Shown here one piece after another: positions 9,469 through 17,962 of a stretch of 64,000 nt of DNA. Source of the DNA: Thermoflexia bacterium (GTDB taxonomy: Bacteria; Chloroflexota; Anaerolineae; B4-G1). Both the position numbers and the translations under genes were made by a program. Each line of letters opens with the position of its first letter. Within the stretch, counting starts at the first letter, position 1. Where the stretch lies: NCBI GenBank assembly GCA_011192155.1, contig DUEK01000008.1, forward strand, positions 1 to 64,000. The letters are read 5' to 3'. Under the pieces are notes generated by a model. It had not been told where the DNA came from. It saw only the letters and a list, made by a program, of their open reading frames with translations, and made no database searches.

Positions 9469-10266
9469 CTACATCACACCCGCGTCAACCAGCTTTTGGA
9501 TCAGCAGTTCCGCTTTCTCCTCCCTCGCGCCGGTGATGATCTCGACCTCCCGCTTGCTCTCCTGGGTCGTCATGTCAGAGACAACCGTCGGCGATCCCTT
9601 CAGCCCCACAGATTCCTCCGACGCGCCCAACTCGCCAATCCCCCACTGGCTGATTTCCTTCTTCCTGGCCTTGATGATGCCAGAAAAGCTGAGCGTCCTC
9701 GGCGTGTTCAACTCTCTGGTGACGGTAAAGACCGCCGGAAGTTTCACCCGCACCAGGCGGTGCCCATTTTCCAGGCTGGCCCTCACCTTCCACCACTCCT
9801 CACCGCACTCGACAAGCTCCTGCACCATCGTCACCACTGGCGCTTTCAAGAACGTCGCCAACTCCGGTCCGACCCACTCCGTACTGCCGTCGCTACTGGC
9901 CATTCCACAAAAGACCACGTCGCACGCGCCGATTTTCTCTATCCCCTGGGCCAGAGTGTAGGCTGTGGCGTAGGCATCTGCGCCAGCAAAGGCTCGGTCA
10001 GAAAGCAAAACCCCCCGGTCAGCGCCCAGAGACAGGCACTCTTTGACGATCCTGGCCGCCGCCGGAGGCCCCATACTGAGCACCGTGATATGCGTTTCGC
10101 GTTGCTCCTTCAGCCGGAGAGCCGCTTCCAGCGCATATTTATCGAGTGGGTTCAACACCAGCGGGATGTCGCTCCGCGTGAGGGTTTTGGTGCTAGTGTC
10201 TATCCTTATGCTGCCCGCCTCTTTGGGGTCAGGCACTGCCTTGACGCAGACAACTATTTTGAGCAT
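9469..10266 (-). CDS. etfB: Electron transfer flavoprotein beta subunit
   Basis: 265 aa, beginning MLKIVVCVKAVPDP, the typical ETF beta N-terminus. NPLDKYALEAALRLKE and the nucleotide-binding region CGMASSDGSTEWVGPELA follow. It pairs with EtfA as the AMP- or FAD-binding partner. The ATG at 10266 was chosen because it fits the family N-terminus; an ATG at 10299 would add 11 unrelated residues and has no ribosome site. The gap to the acyl-CoA dehydrogenase stop is 40 bp and to etfA about 20 bp, in keeping with co-transcription. The sequence does not show whether this is an ordinary or a bifurcating ETF. Confidence 0.93.
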   Translation of the reverse strand: MLKIVVCVKAVPDPKEAGSIRIDTSTKTLTRSDIPLVLNPLDKYALEAALRLKEQRETHITVLSMGPPAAARIVKECLSLGADRGVLLSDRAFAGADAYATAYTLAQGIEKIGACDVVFCGMASSDGSTEWVGPELATFLKAPVVTMVQELVECGEEWWKVRASLENGHRLVRVKLPAVFTVTRELNTPRTLSFSGIIKARKKEISQWGIGELGASEESVGLKGSPTVVSDMTTQESKREVEIITGAREEKAELLIQKLVDAGVM

Positions 10267-10306
10267 TACGCCAATCCTACGTCCGTAAATCCCGCCCATC
10301 CATGTT

Positions 10307-11443
10307 CTAAGCGAGCGCCCAACGAGCGACGATGACCTTCATAATGTCAGAAGTGCCCGCCGACGGCCCCAGGACAGCGGCATCGCGCCAGTAACGGGTC
10401 ACAGCATACTCTTCCATGCAGCCGTAGCCGCCGTGAATATCCACGGCCATCTTGGCCGCTTTCTGCGCCGCCTCAGTGGTGAAATGCTTGGCAGCGGCAA
10501 ACTCCCTGTCCGAGCGCAGACCCTGGTCCTGCACAGAGGCGGCCCGGTATCCCAGCAGGCGGCCCGCTTCCAAATCAATCTTCATCTCCGCCAGTTTGTT
10601 CTGGATCGTTTGCAAGCGGCTGATTGGTTTCCCATAAAGCACCCGCTCCTGGGCAAACTTTATGGACGCCTCCAGGCAAGCCGCTTGCAGCCCCAACGCG
10701 CAGCCTACCATCCCGCCCCGGCCCACGCCGCCGATAGCAGCCATAGCCACCCGCATACCCTTGCCTTCCTTGCCCAACAAGTTCTCCCCCGGCACCCGGC
10801 AATTCTCCAAGATCAACTCGCCAGTGTTGCAGCCGCGCATGCCCACCTTGTGCTCTTTGTGTCCGGGCCGGAGCCCCTCCATACCCCCCTCCAGGACAAA
10901 GGTGCTGAAAGCATCGGGATTCTCCTCATCCTTCGCCATAACGGTGATGGTATCGGCAATGTGGGAATTGGTGATAAAGCACTTGCGCCCATTGACGATA
11001 TAGTCATCCCCGTCCCTCTTGTAAGCGGTGCGTCCGCCCTTGGGATCGGAACCTCCGGTCGGTTCGGTCACGGCGACCGTGGCCAACCGCTCGCCGGTCG
11101 CTAACCCAGGCAGGTACTTTTTCTTCTGTTCCTCGCTGCCAAACTGGATGATCGGCTCAATACCCAAAGCAAATACCTGGAGCGTCATGGCCGTCGCCAC
11201 CGAAACCCGAGCGATCTCCTCCAGGGCGATGAGACGAGCGACGTAGCCTAACCCCAGACCGCCGTACTCCTCCGGGATGGTGAGCGCCATCATCTCGGCC
11301 TCGCCCAAAGCTTCGATGACATCATCACAGACCTCGGCCGTCTCCTCCATATCGGGAACCTTGGGCGCGATCTTGGTCTCTGCAAACTCGCGCGCCGCTT
11401 GCCTGAACAACTCTTGCTCTTCTGTAAAAGTAAAATCTATCAT
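10307..11443 (-). CDS. Acyl-CoA dehydrogenase family protein, catalytic Glu missing
   Basis: 378 aa, the standard ACAD length. The order is an N-terminal helical domain, the beta domain with VAVTEPTGGSDPKG (FAD contact) and ITNSHIADTITVMAK, then the C-terminal helical domain with YGKPISRLQTIQNKLAEM and DIHGGYGCMEEYAVTRYWRDA. The usual catalytic base lies in a YEGTSEI-like motif near the C-terminus; here the stretch is PSAGTSDIMK, with Ala362 in the Glu place. The alternative base position of isovaleryl-CoA-type enzymes (a Glu just before the helix-G Arg) reads VGRGG, also without Glu. The enzyme may use another base or act on an unusual acyl-CoA. The ATG at 11443 has GGAG about 10 bp upstream. 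It heads the ACAD-etfB-etfA operon. Confidence 0.88.
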   Translation of the reverse strand: MIDFTFTEEQELFRQAAREFAETKIAPKVPDMEETAEVCDDVIEALGEAEMMALTIPEEYGGLGLGYVARLIALEEIARVSVATAMTLQVFALGIEPIIQFGSEEQKKKYLPGLATGERLATVAVTEPTGGSDPKGGRTAYKRDGDDYIVNGRKCFITNSHIADTITVMAKDEENPDAFSTFVLEGGMEGLRPGHKEHKVGMRGCNTGELILENCRVPGENLLGKEGKGMRVAMAAIGGVGRGGMVGCALGLQAACLEASIKFAQERVLYGKPISRLQTIQNKLAEMKIDLEAGRLLGYRAASVQDQGLRSDREFAAAKHFTTEAAQKAAKMAVDIHGGYGCMEEYAVTRYWRDAAVLGPSAGTSDIMKVIVARWALA

Positions 11444-11471
11444 CGTTAACTTTCTCCTTTTATACTAGGTT

Positions 11472-11610
11472 GGTGATTACCCACATGTTCAAATGTGACT
11501 GCATTGATCCTGTTTTCTTTCACCGCAGAGGCCGCAAAGCACGCAGAGAAGGCCTTTTTGACTATCTCTGCGACCTCTGCGCGCTCAGCGGTGAGATGTG
11601 GGTAATCACC
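11472..11610. repeat. 139-bp element with 15-bp perfect terminal inverted repeats
   Basis: The ends are GGTGATTACCCACAT and its exact complement ATGTGGGTAATCACC. Inside lies a second, imperfect inverted pair built from CACCGCAGAGG / CAGCGGTGA words. The element fills about half of the 285-bp gap between the ACAD start and the next gene's stop (11444-11728). It has no open frame. The shape is that of a MITE or a long hairpin. Confidence 0.7.
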
Positions 11611-11728
11611 AGAGCCGGACAGGTCATAGCTCGACCTCTCGTTCAAGCTCGAAGGGAGATGGCGGAGGACTGTAAACCGCAGGGTGGACAAGTTAGGTAG
11701 TTGGCGTGACCTTTGACCGACGCCCGCG

Positions 11729-13051
11729 CTACCGGCGAACGAGCGCCCAGGCAACTAGCGCCAGCAGCACGGTGGAAGAGGCGCAGCAAGAACAGGGGAG
11801 TGTAGGAGGCGCACCATCGAGGGGAAGCGTAGATGTGGGCAAAACTGCCGGTTCTGGGATAGCAGTGGCGGCGGGCTGCCCGCGTGGGGCAGTTGGCAGG
11901 GGGATGGGGACAATGGTCATCTGGGGCAGCGTCACTGGCGTGGGTATCGAATCCACCGGATAGCCCAGCCATTCTCGCCAGGCCATCTCGAACTCGATCA
12001 GGTCCATATCGAGTGTCAGTTGCAGCGTCTCTTCCATGGGGTGATTGTCGGCCAGGGTCAGGATCACCTGGCCCAGTTTATGCTCACCGTAGGTATCGGC
12101 GATAAAGGCGACCAGGCTGTATGCCTCAGCGTACCACAGGTGGACGTCGCCGTGAGCCAAGCCGCTGGCCTGTGTGCCCATGTGGCGCAGCGGGATGAGT
12201 TCGTCATCGGCGGCCGCTTCTTTGACGAGAGCTGTCTCGACGCTGTGGTCGGTGTGCTCGTTGTAGACGGCGATGCCCTCGTTGAACCAGGTGGGTACCC
12301 GCACCCAGGTATCGCGAAAGACCTCGTTGTATAGAACGTGGGCCAGTTCGTGGGGCACCACGTCGTGAGTCAGCCAGCCTAGATCAGTGCCCTGCTGAAC
12401 CGTGAGGCCGGGGAATGCCTGCCCGCCGACCCAATCTTGGCAAGAATTGGGAGCATAGAAAGCGCAAAAATCGGCATGGTTGTTATAGATAACGACGCGA
12501 GCCACGCGCTCGGTCGTGGCGCCGGTGATAGCGGTGACGTGATCGTACCCCCCAGCGGCAGCCTCGAACAACGCTTCACCAAAATCGTCCGGCTTGTCAT
12601 ACCAATAGACGATGACGTGTTCGTCGCCCCGTGACTGCCAATCGTGGGTATAATCAGTGTACTCGATGTGCTCCGGTTCGGTGACGAGTTCGTTCCCGGC
12701 GCTATCGGTGATTTGCCAATAGTAGGTGATCTCGACAAACGGCGGCACGGTCTCGCCGTGGGTATTCCAGACGTGGGTGAGAGTCACTTCAGCAGCCGGT
12801 GTGAACGGTTCGGTCTGGCCGATTCTCTCCGCCTTTTCCCATCCAACCTGGTAGTAGATGGCGGTGTCTGTGATATCGCCGGCGTCACTGCGCGCCTGGA
12901 TGGTGAAAGTGAGATCGTCGGGAAAGTGGCTCTCGACCGACTGGGAGATGATTTGAATGGCAGGCGACGGCGCGGCCGCAACCGGCGTCACGAGCAGTAG
13001 GACGATAATCAATGAGAAAGCTATTCTTGATATGCGATAAATTCGAGTCAT
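11729..13051 (-). CDS. Secreted peptidase-MA-like metalloprotease
   Basis: 440 aa. A signal peptide (hydrophobic run FSLIIVLLLVTPVAAA) leads into a beta-rich domain of about 110 residues and then a gluzincin-type catalytic domain. The zinc motif is HELAHVLYNEVF (HExxH), followed about 20 residues later by WFNEGIAVYNE, where the Glu would be the third ligand, as in peptidase MA. The C-terminus has a Pro/Thr-rich linker and a final hydrophobic helix ending in basic residues (ALVAWALVRR), so the enzyme is probably held on the outer face of the membrane. It lies 24 bp downstream of the membrane protein gene on the same strand and is likely co-transcribed with it. The substrate is unknown. Confidence 0.78.
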   Translation of the reverse strand: MTRIYRISRIAFSLIIVLLLVTPVAAAPSPAIQIISQSVESHFPDDLTFTIQARSDAGDITDTAIYYQVGWEKAERIGQTEPFTPAAEVTLTHVWNTHGETVPPFVEITYYWQITDSAGNELVTEPEHIEYTDYTHDWQSRGDEHVIVYWYDKPDDFGEALFEAAAGGYDHVTAITGATTERVARVVIYNNHADFCAFYAPNSCQDWVGGQAFPGLTVQQGTDLGWLTHDVVPHELAHVLYNEVFRDTWVRVPTWFNEGIAVYNEHTDHSVETALVKEAAADDELIPLRHMGTQASGLAHGDVHLWYAEAYSLVAFIADTYGEHKLGQVILTLADNHPMEETLQLTLDMDLIEFEMAWREWLGYPVDSIPTPVTLPQMTIVPIPLPTAPRGQPAATAIPEPAVLPTSTLPLDGAPPTLPCSCCASSTVLLALVAWALVRR

Positions 13052-13075
13052 TTGAAAAGTATGAAAGGCAATCTG

Positions 13076-14842
13076 CTAATGCACGAGCACAAAACACATT
13101 ACCTGAAGCAATCCGTGGGTGATGGCAAACACAAAGAAGGCTCCAAACAACGGCTTTTCATCTCGATGCCGCAGGTACAAAAGCGCCAACAATAGCCCAA
13201 TAGCGGCTGTGAGCAAAGGGACAGACCATTGGAGCGCCGGAGACATTCTACTGCGGTGAGGATAGTACAGGTACGTGCTCATCACTTCCAGCAACACGGA
13301 TATGCCAAAAGCCGCCCACGTCCCCACTTCTGTCAGATGCTCGCGCCCGGTGGCCAGGAGGTAGATGAGCAACCAGCCCAGGGGAAACAGAGACCAATAG
13401 ATAGCCAGCACGGGCGTCAAGCCTACCGCTATAAAGAATTGCATAGCCAGTCCTAGCGCGCGGTCGGTCGCGTCCCACAAGGTTAGTCTATCGTAAGCCG
13501 TTTTCACCCCAGGGGTTGTGCTGGCATAGGCCACACGGTACGCCCCGAAACCACTCGTTTCCAACCAGGTCAAATGAAGATTATTCTGCGCGTCCACTGC
13601 CAATGTTGGTTTGAGGGAAGGGTGCTCCGAAGCGGTGACGATATAGTCTGAATGGCGGATGGCGGATGGCGAATTGCCAGCATGGCTCAAGGTATGCAGC
13701 GGAAGGTGTAGGGCGATGGGGCTAACTATACGATGCCGCATAATGCCTGCTCCTGAATCCGCCAATCCAAAATTCCCCACCCTGGCCTGATCTCCCGACG
13801 ACTGCTCGCCGTGCAAGGCGACGACGCCAACCTGGAGCTGCGGGCCATCCGAAGCTATAACCGTCTCGGTCAAAGCAACCAGCAACGTTTCGCGTTGGCC
13901 GCGCGCGGCCCAAAGGCTGAGCGGATTGCCGCCGTTTTCTAGTTGCAGGTCCCTAACTTTTTTCTGTCGCGGTATCTCTAGGGGGAAAAAGGCGTACTGG
14001 GCGCTTGAAGTGACGTACTTTAGATCCTGAATGACCCACAGGATGTAGCCAGTATCAAGGTCGAGGCCAATGACGGGGTCTTGCACAACTTGGCCGGTTC
14101 GCAAAAAGAGCCTGGTCATCTCTTCCGGCTGGCTCAACGCTTTCTGGTCTGGGTCGAAAGAAGCATAGTAAATTACGCGCATATTTGGCCCTGCGTTCTC
14201 CAGCCAGACGAGATGAATGTCGCCGGCCCGATCCGCCACTATGCCAGCGCTCTCGCCATCCTTGACCAGCAGGACGCGCTCTTTCTGCATTTCTCCCTCG
14301 GCGCTCAGAGTGGCCTGGTAGACGCCGGCCTGGCCAATCCAGAAAACTTCAATTTCACCCCGCTGGTTAAAGATCAAGCTCGGAGATTGTACTTTGTCTC
14401 CTGCCGGGGAAAGAGTAAGCGGGCCAACTTGCACCAGACCCGAACTATTCACCTGGGCGTAGGTCAGGAGCGAGCGTTCCTCGCTCGTCTCCCGCCAAAC
14501 GAGGTGGGTTTCGCCTCCCGGCCCCACGAGAAGCCGTGGCTCTCGCGGTATACCCGTTCCCAATGATGGCGTCCAGTTTGATACAATCTGTCCCCGCGCC
14601 CCCAATCGCGCCACGTGCAACCGATTATTGAGGTCAACCCAAGACAAAAATGTCCCGCCGTCGGGGGCGGTGTAGGCATCCGGCCGAACGTTCACCGGCG
14701 TTACACTGAGAAGCCGGCCCCGGCTCCACTCTTCCGACGCGCTGGGAGTCCTCAACGGAATGTAGGCCCTGGCCCACCCAATCAGGGCGACCACAGCCAG
14801 CAATACCGCTCCAATGCTGACCCAGTATCCCCATCGTTTCAT
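13076..14842 (-). CDS. Membrane protein with propeller-like extracellular domain
   Basis: 588 aa. One N-terminal membrane helix (YWVSIGAVLLAVVALIGWA) is followed by some 400 residues with repeated short motifs such as FLSWVDLNNRLHVAR, THLVWRE, IHLVWLENAG and LHLTWLETSG. This W-x-D/E periodicity is that of a beta-propeller made of sialidase-like or YD-like blades. The last about 130 residues hold four or five membrane helices (YLLATGREHLTEVGTWAAFG lies between two of them). The start is the ATG at 14842, behind a G-rich ribosome site. I recognise no named family. It is followed at 24 bp by the secreted peptidase gene. A sensor or anchoring role is possible but unproven. Confidence 0.65.
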   Translation of the reverse strand: MKRWGYWVSIGAVLLAVVALIGWARAYIPLRTPSASEEWSRGRLLSVTPVNVRPDAYTAPDGGTFLSWVDLNNRLHVARLGARGQIVSNWTPSLGTGIPREPRLLVGPGGETHLVWRETSEERSLLTYAQVNSSGLVQVGPLTLSPAGDKVQSPSLIFNQRGEIEVFWIGQAGVYQATLSAEGEMQKERVLLVKDGESAGIVADRAGDIHLVWLENAGPNMRVIYYASFDPDQKALSQPEEMTRLFLRTGQVVQDPVIGLDLDTGYILWVIQDLKYVTSSAQYAFFPLEIPRQKKVRDLQLENGGNPLSLWAARGQRETLLVALTETVIASDGPQLQVGVVALHGEQSSGDQARVGNFGLADSGAGIMRHRIVSPIALHLPLHTLSHAGNSPSAIRHSDYIVTASEHPSLKPTLAVDAQNNLHLTWLETSGFGAYRVAYASTTPGVKTAYDRLTLWDATDRALGLAMQFFIAVGLTPVLAIYWSLFPLGWLLIYLLATGREHLTEVGTWAAFGISVLLEVMSTYLYYPHRSRMSPALQWSVPLLTAAIGLLLALLYLRHRDEKPLFGAFFVFAITHGLLQVMCFVLVH

Positions 14843-14854
14843 CTCGCCCCCTCT

Positions 14855-14902
14855 ACACAAAAACGGGAGGTACGCCCGATTCTCTCGGCTCGTACCTCCC
14901 GT
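14855..14902 (-). terminator. Rho-independent terminator of the ABC importer operon
   Basis: Perfect 12-bp stem ACGGGAGGTACG / CGTACCTCCCGT around a 16-nt loop, followed on the minus strand by TTTTTGTG. It lies 23 bp past the oppC-like stop and just before the start of the next gene, so it should end the importer transcript. Confidence 0.8.
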
Positions 14903-14925
14903 CGCTTGCAGTCACGCGTAGTGCT

Positions 14926-15909
14926 CTAAGCGGTAGCCGCCGCTGCCTTGCGCGCTTTTTTCTTCTTCCGCCGGGCTGCGCGGACCAGAGCAGTGCCGCG
15001 CATCGTCGGGTCCAGCGCATCTCGCAGGCCATCGCCCACAAAGTTAAAGGCCAACATGGTAAAAGTAATCGCCAATCCTGGGAAAATGGTCAGGTGAGGC
15101 GAGGAACGCAGACCCCGCCAGCCCTCGCTCAACATCTGCCCCCAACTGGGGTAGGGCGGCGGTACGCCCAGACCGATGAAACTGAGCACTGCCTCGGTGA
15201 GGATCAGGCCGGGAATACCCAGTGTCAACGTCACGACGGCCGGCCCCAGGCTGTTGGGCAATAGGTGACGGGAGATGATGCGGGCCGGGCCGGCGCCGAC
15301 CATCTGCGCCGCCAGGACGTACTCTTTCTCTCGCAGGGACAGGAACTGTCCCCGAATCAGCCGGGCCATACCCATCCACCCCACGATACCGATGGCGATA
15401 AAGATGTTGATCATACCCTGGATAGCGGTTTCCGCTGGCAGTACCACCATGACCAGGATGATAAAGAGCAGGGTGGGAAAGCCGTACATCACGTCCACAA
15501 AGCGCATCATCAGGTTATCCACCTGGCCGCCCAGATAGCCGGCGATGGAGCCATAGGTGATGCCAATGATCAGCGAGGTCAATGAACCCACGACGCCGAC
15601 GGTGAGGGAGACACGCGTGCCCCACCAGATGCGGCTAAAGACATCCCGGCCCATCTTGTCGGTACCAAAGATGTGATCGGCCCGTGGAGCGATGCGGGTA
15701 TTATCATAGTCCGCCTCACGATAAGAATAGGGGGGGAGAAAATCCCCGGTGATAAAGCAGAAAACCATGAGGGCGATAAATAGCAACCCAGCCAATGACA
15801 TGCGGTTGCGCAGCAACCGATGCCAGGCATCCTGCCATAGGCTCACCCCTCGTTCAGCAAACTGTTCCTCTTCCTCTCGTCTGCGTCGCTCGGAAGCAGT
15901 CTCAGCCAT
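14926..15909 (-). CDS. oppC: ABC importer permease, OppC/DppC type
   Basis: 327 aa integral membrane permease of the peptide/nickel (Opp/Dpp) class. It has the N-terminal OppC_N segment (WHRLLRNRMSLAGLLFIALM), the DPP motif region FGTDKMGRDVFSR, and the EAA coupling loop YVLAAQMVGAGPARIISRH, which docks on the ATPases. The C-terminus is an unusual basic tail rich in Lys/Arg (ARRKKKKARKAAAATA). The start ATG at 15909 has a strong AAAGGAGG site. It is the last gene of the D-F-SBP-B-C operon. A 69-bp gap with a palindromic repeat separates it from oppB. The substrate (peptide, sugar or other) cannot be told from the permease. Confidence 0.9.
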   Translation of the reverse strand: MAETASERRRREEEEQFAERGVSLWQDAWHRLLRNRMSLAGLLFIALMVFCFITGDFLPPYSYREADYDNTRIAPRADHIFGTDKMGRDVFSRIWWGTRVSLTVGVVGSLTSLIIGITYGSIAGYLGGQVDNLMMRFVDVMYGFPTLLFIILVMVVLPAETAIQGMINIFIAIGIVGWMGMARLIRGQFLSLREKEYVLAAQMVGAGPARIISRHLLPNSLGPAVVTLTLGIPGLILTEAVLSFIGLGVPPPYPSWGQMLSEGWRGLRSSPHLTIFPGLAITFTMLAFNFVGDGLRDALDPTMRGTALVRAARRKKKKARKAAAATA

Positions 15910-15944
15910 AATTTATTCCTCCTTTGCTGGTGTCTACTGGTGTC

Positions 15945-15979
15945 AGAAACCAGGTTTTTTCAGAAAAAACCTGGTTTCT
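15945..15979. repeat. AGAAACCAGG palindrome between permease genes
   Basis: Near-perfect hairpin AGAAACCAGGTTTTTT...AAAAAACCTGGTTTCT, loop 3 nt. Its right edge includes the first base of the oppB-like stop codon (15979-15981 on the plus strand). The same palindrome occurs in the 6.1, 6.3, 48.9 and 54.4 kb repeats. In the mRNA it would form a strong intercistronic stem. Confidence 0.8.
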
Positions 15980-17112
15980 TAATCGAACCGGATGCGCGGA
16001 TCAATGAACCCGTATGCAACGTCCACGATCAGGTTGAACAGTACCAGTACCCCCGAGTAAATGATGATCGTACCCATGATCAAAGTATAGTCACGGTCGG
16101 TGACCGCGCTGACAAAGAACTTGCCAATGCCGCCGATGGAAAAGACCCACTCCACCATGAACGAGCCGGTGAGCCAGGCAGCCATCAGTGGGCCTAGAAC
16201 TGTTGTCACCGGGATGAGCGAGTTCTTTAACGCGTGGCGGACAATGACGACCTGCTCCGTCAACCCTTTGGCCCGGGCGGTGCGGATGTAATCAGCGCGG
16301 ATGACCTCTAGCATGCTGGCGCGGGTCAGCCGGGCGATGATGGCCATACCGCCCGTGCCGAGCGTGATGGCCGGCAAGATCACCTGTTTCCAGTTCTCCC
16401 CCCAGCCATAAGTAGGCAGCCACTCCAGAGTCAAGGCAAAGACCAGGATCAACAAGATGCCCAGGAGAAAATTGGGAACAGAGACACCCAACATGGAAAA
16501 GAACATTGCCACGTAATCCACCGCGCTATTCTGCTTCAGAGCAGAGACGATGCCCAGGGGCACGCCGATGAGAAGAGCCATACAGACGGAGACCAGCCCT
16601 ACCTGAGCCGAGACCATGACCGGCGCCAGCGAAAAGAAGCGCTTGATAACATCAAGGCGGGTTCTCCAATTTATGCCAATGTAGCCCACCACCTCTCTAT
16701 TGGTCTTGACCACCAGAGCCTCGGAATCAAACAGGCCCGGCGGCTCGGCAAAAGTCATCGAACTGGCTTGCACATCGTAACTGGCCCGCAACTGGTCGCG
16801 CAGCACCTCTACCATATAGTTGGGGCCAAAGAGCATGCTGGTGACCGTCCGACCAGGCCGCCGCAAGGAAGGGCCAAAGTCAAAGTGCAGCAACAACCGG
16901 TCCATATAGCTGAGGTACTGCTGCCACACCGGCTTGTCCAGCCCATACTTGGCTTCCATATTAGCTCGGATCTCTGGCGGCACCGGCCGGCCAGACGCGC
17001 TGCCCGAGAAGGGGCCTCCCGGCACGAGCTGCATCATCCCAAAGGTGACGACAGAGATCAGGAGCAGCACCGGAATATTCCACAAAATTCGCTGTACGAT
17101 AAATCTTTGCAT
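15979..17112 (-). CDS. oppB: ABC importer permease, OppB/DppB type, with loop insertion
   Basis: 377 aa, longer than the usual 310-340 aa. Family marks: the N-terminal helix followed by PGGPFSGSASGRPVPPE and KYGLDKPVWQQYLSYM, the EAA loop YIRTARAKGLTEQVVIVRH, and the C-terminal YGFIDPRIRFD. Residues about 96-163 (from FGPNYMVEVLRDQ to DVIKRFFSL) have no place in the canonical protein, where the loop after helix 1 runs directly into VSAQVGLVS. They are hydrophilic, so they form an extra block on the outer face, where the substrate-binding protein docks. The start ATG at 17112 has AGGAGAG upstream. An 850-bp gap separates it from the SBP gene. Confidence 0.9.
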   Translation of the reverse strand: MQRFIVQRILWNIPVLLLISVVTFGMMQLVPGGPFSGSASGRPVPPEIRANMEAKYGLDKPVWQQYLSYMDRLLLHFDFGPSLRRPGRTVTSMLFGPNYMVEVLRDQLRASYDVQASSMTFAEPPGLFDSEALVVKTNREVVGYIGINWRTRLDVIKRFFSLAPVMVSAQVGLVSVCMALLIGVPLGIVSALKQNSAVDYVAMFFSMLGVSVPNFLLGILLILVFALTLEWLPTYGWGENWKQVILPAITLGTGGMAIIARLTRASMLEVIRADYIRTARAKGLTEQVVIVRHALKNSLIPVTTVLGPLMAAWLTGSFMVEWVFSIGGIGKFFVSAVTDRDYTLIMGTIIIYSGVLVLFNLIVDVAYGFIDPRIRFD

Positions 17113-17962
17113 AGCTACACTCTCCTAATCAACTAGTTATTATCAAGGTAACTACGGGCTGTTACACAAAGTTTCACAGAGTATTTCACAGAGGAACACA
17201 GAGAAAAGAGTATTTTGTTGTATTCTCCGGCGGATGTTCTTTATCCGCAATCTCTGTATCTTCTCAGGGCTTCTCTGTGCCTAAACTAGAATTTTCTACC
17301 GTACATTTTGGGTGAATACTCAATTTCCCATCACGAATAGCACGAATATACGAATTTCACGAATGACTCCTCTGAAAAAAGGTCATCTAACCACAGAGGC
17401 ACAGAGGACACGGAGAAAATTTGATATTTGGTTTAAAAAAATCCACTTTACACGTCAAAAAGTTAATTTTTCAAGGTCAAGTTTAAAATCTCTGTGTCTC
17501 TGTGGTGAAATTCCTAGTTTTTTCAGTAGAGTCACGAATGGCTTTATCATTCATTTCAACACAGATTCGTGTCATTTGTTCATTTGTGACATTCGTGATC
17601 ACAAAGTGTACGGTAGAGAAAACCAGAACAGCCTGAACAGTTATTTATCAACCTATGATCAAAATCAATTCTCACAAATCCAGTCACGAACCTGCGCCCA
17701 TACCGCGCCCATCACTTGGCAATCCGTGGATTCGTAAACTCGCGACTGTGCTCGTGAATATGGCTGGGGTGTGTTTCATTTTCGATTGTAGTGTAGGGCC
17801 TTGCGCCCGTTAAATGGCCTATGAGACGCCCACGAGGGGCTACCAAACTCTCAACCCACTTGAAACACACCTATACGATTTCACCTCAAGGGGTGGGCTT
17901 GGGGCTCCCAGGCGGGAACCCCAAGCCCCGTCGGATAGCCCAAAGGCTATCTGACGATCGTA
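17113..17962. repeat. Repeat-filled gap inside the importer operon
   Basis: This 850-bp stretch has no convincing gene. 17160-17290 carries CACAGAG-type words that recur at 52775-52893 (GTTACACA..GTTTCACAGAG..ACACAGAGAAAAG..TTGTTGTATTCTCCG). 17310-17360 and 17530-17610 carry CACGAAT / ATTCGTG words, and 17390-17425 holds CACAGAGGCACAGAGG. Two hairpins stand at the end next to the SBP stop (listed separately). Confidence 0.6.
17895..17955 (-). promoter_or_regulatory. Two hairpins after the SBP gene
   Basis: GTCGGATAGCC / GGCTATCTGAC (17930-17955, one wobble pair) and a perfect 10-bp stem GGGCTTGGGG / CCCCAAGCCC (17895-17928). Neither is followed by a T-run on the minus strand, so they fit mRNA stabilisers or partial terminators that would favour high SBP levels over the downstream permeases. 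Function inferred. Confidence 0.5.

Noticed and set aside
9373-10335. 320-aa plus-strand open frame over etfB/etfA
   Set aside because: Shadow of the ETF genes on the other strand; no motif of its own.
17300-17640. Regulatory operators from the CACGAAT words
   Set aside because: The words are irregular, recur in unrelated gaps and look like decayed dispersed repeats.
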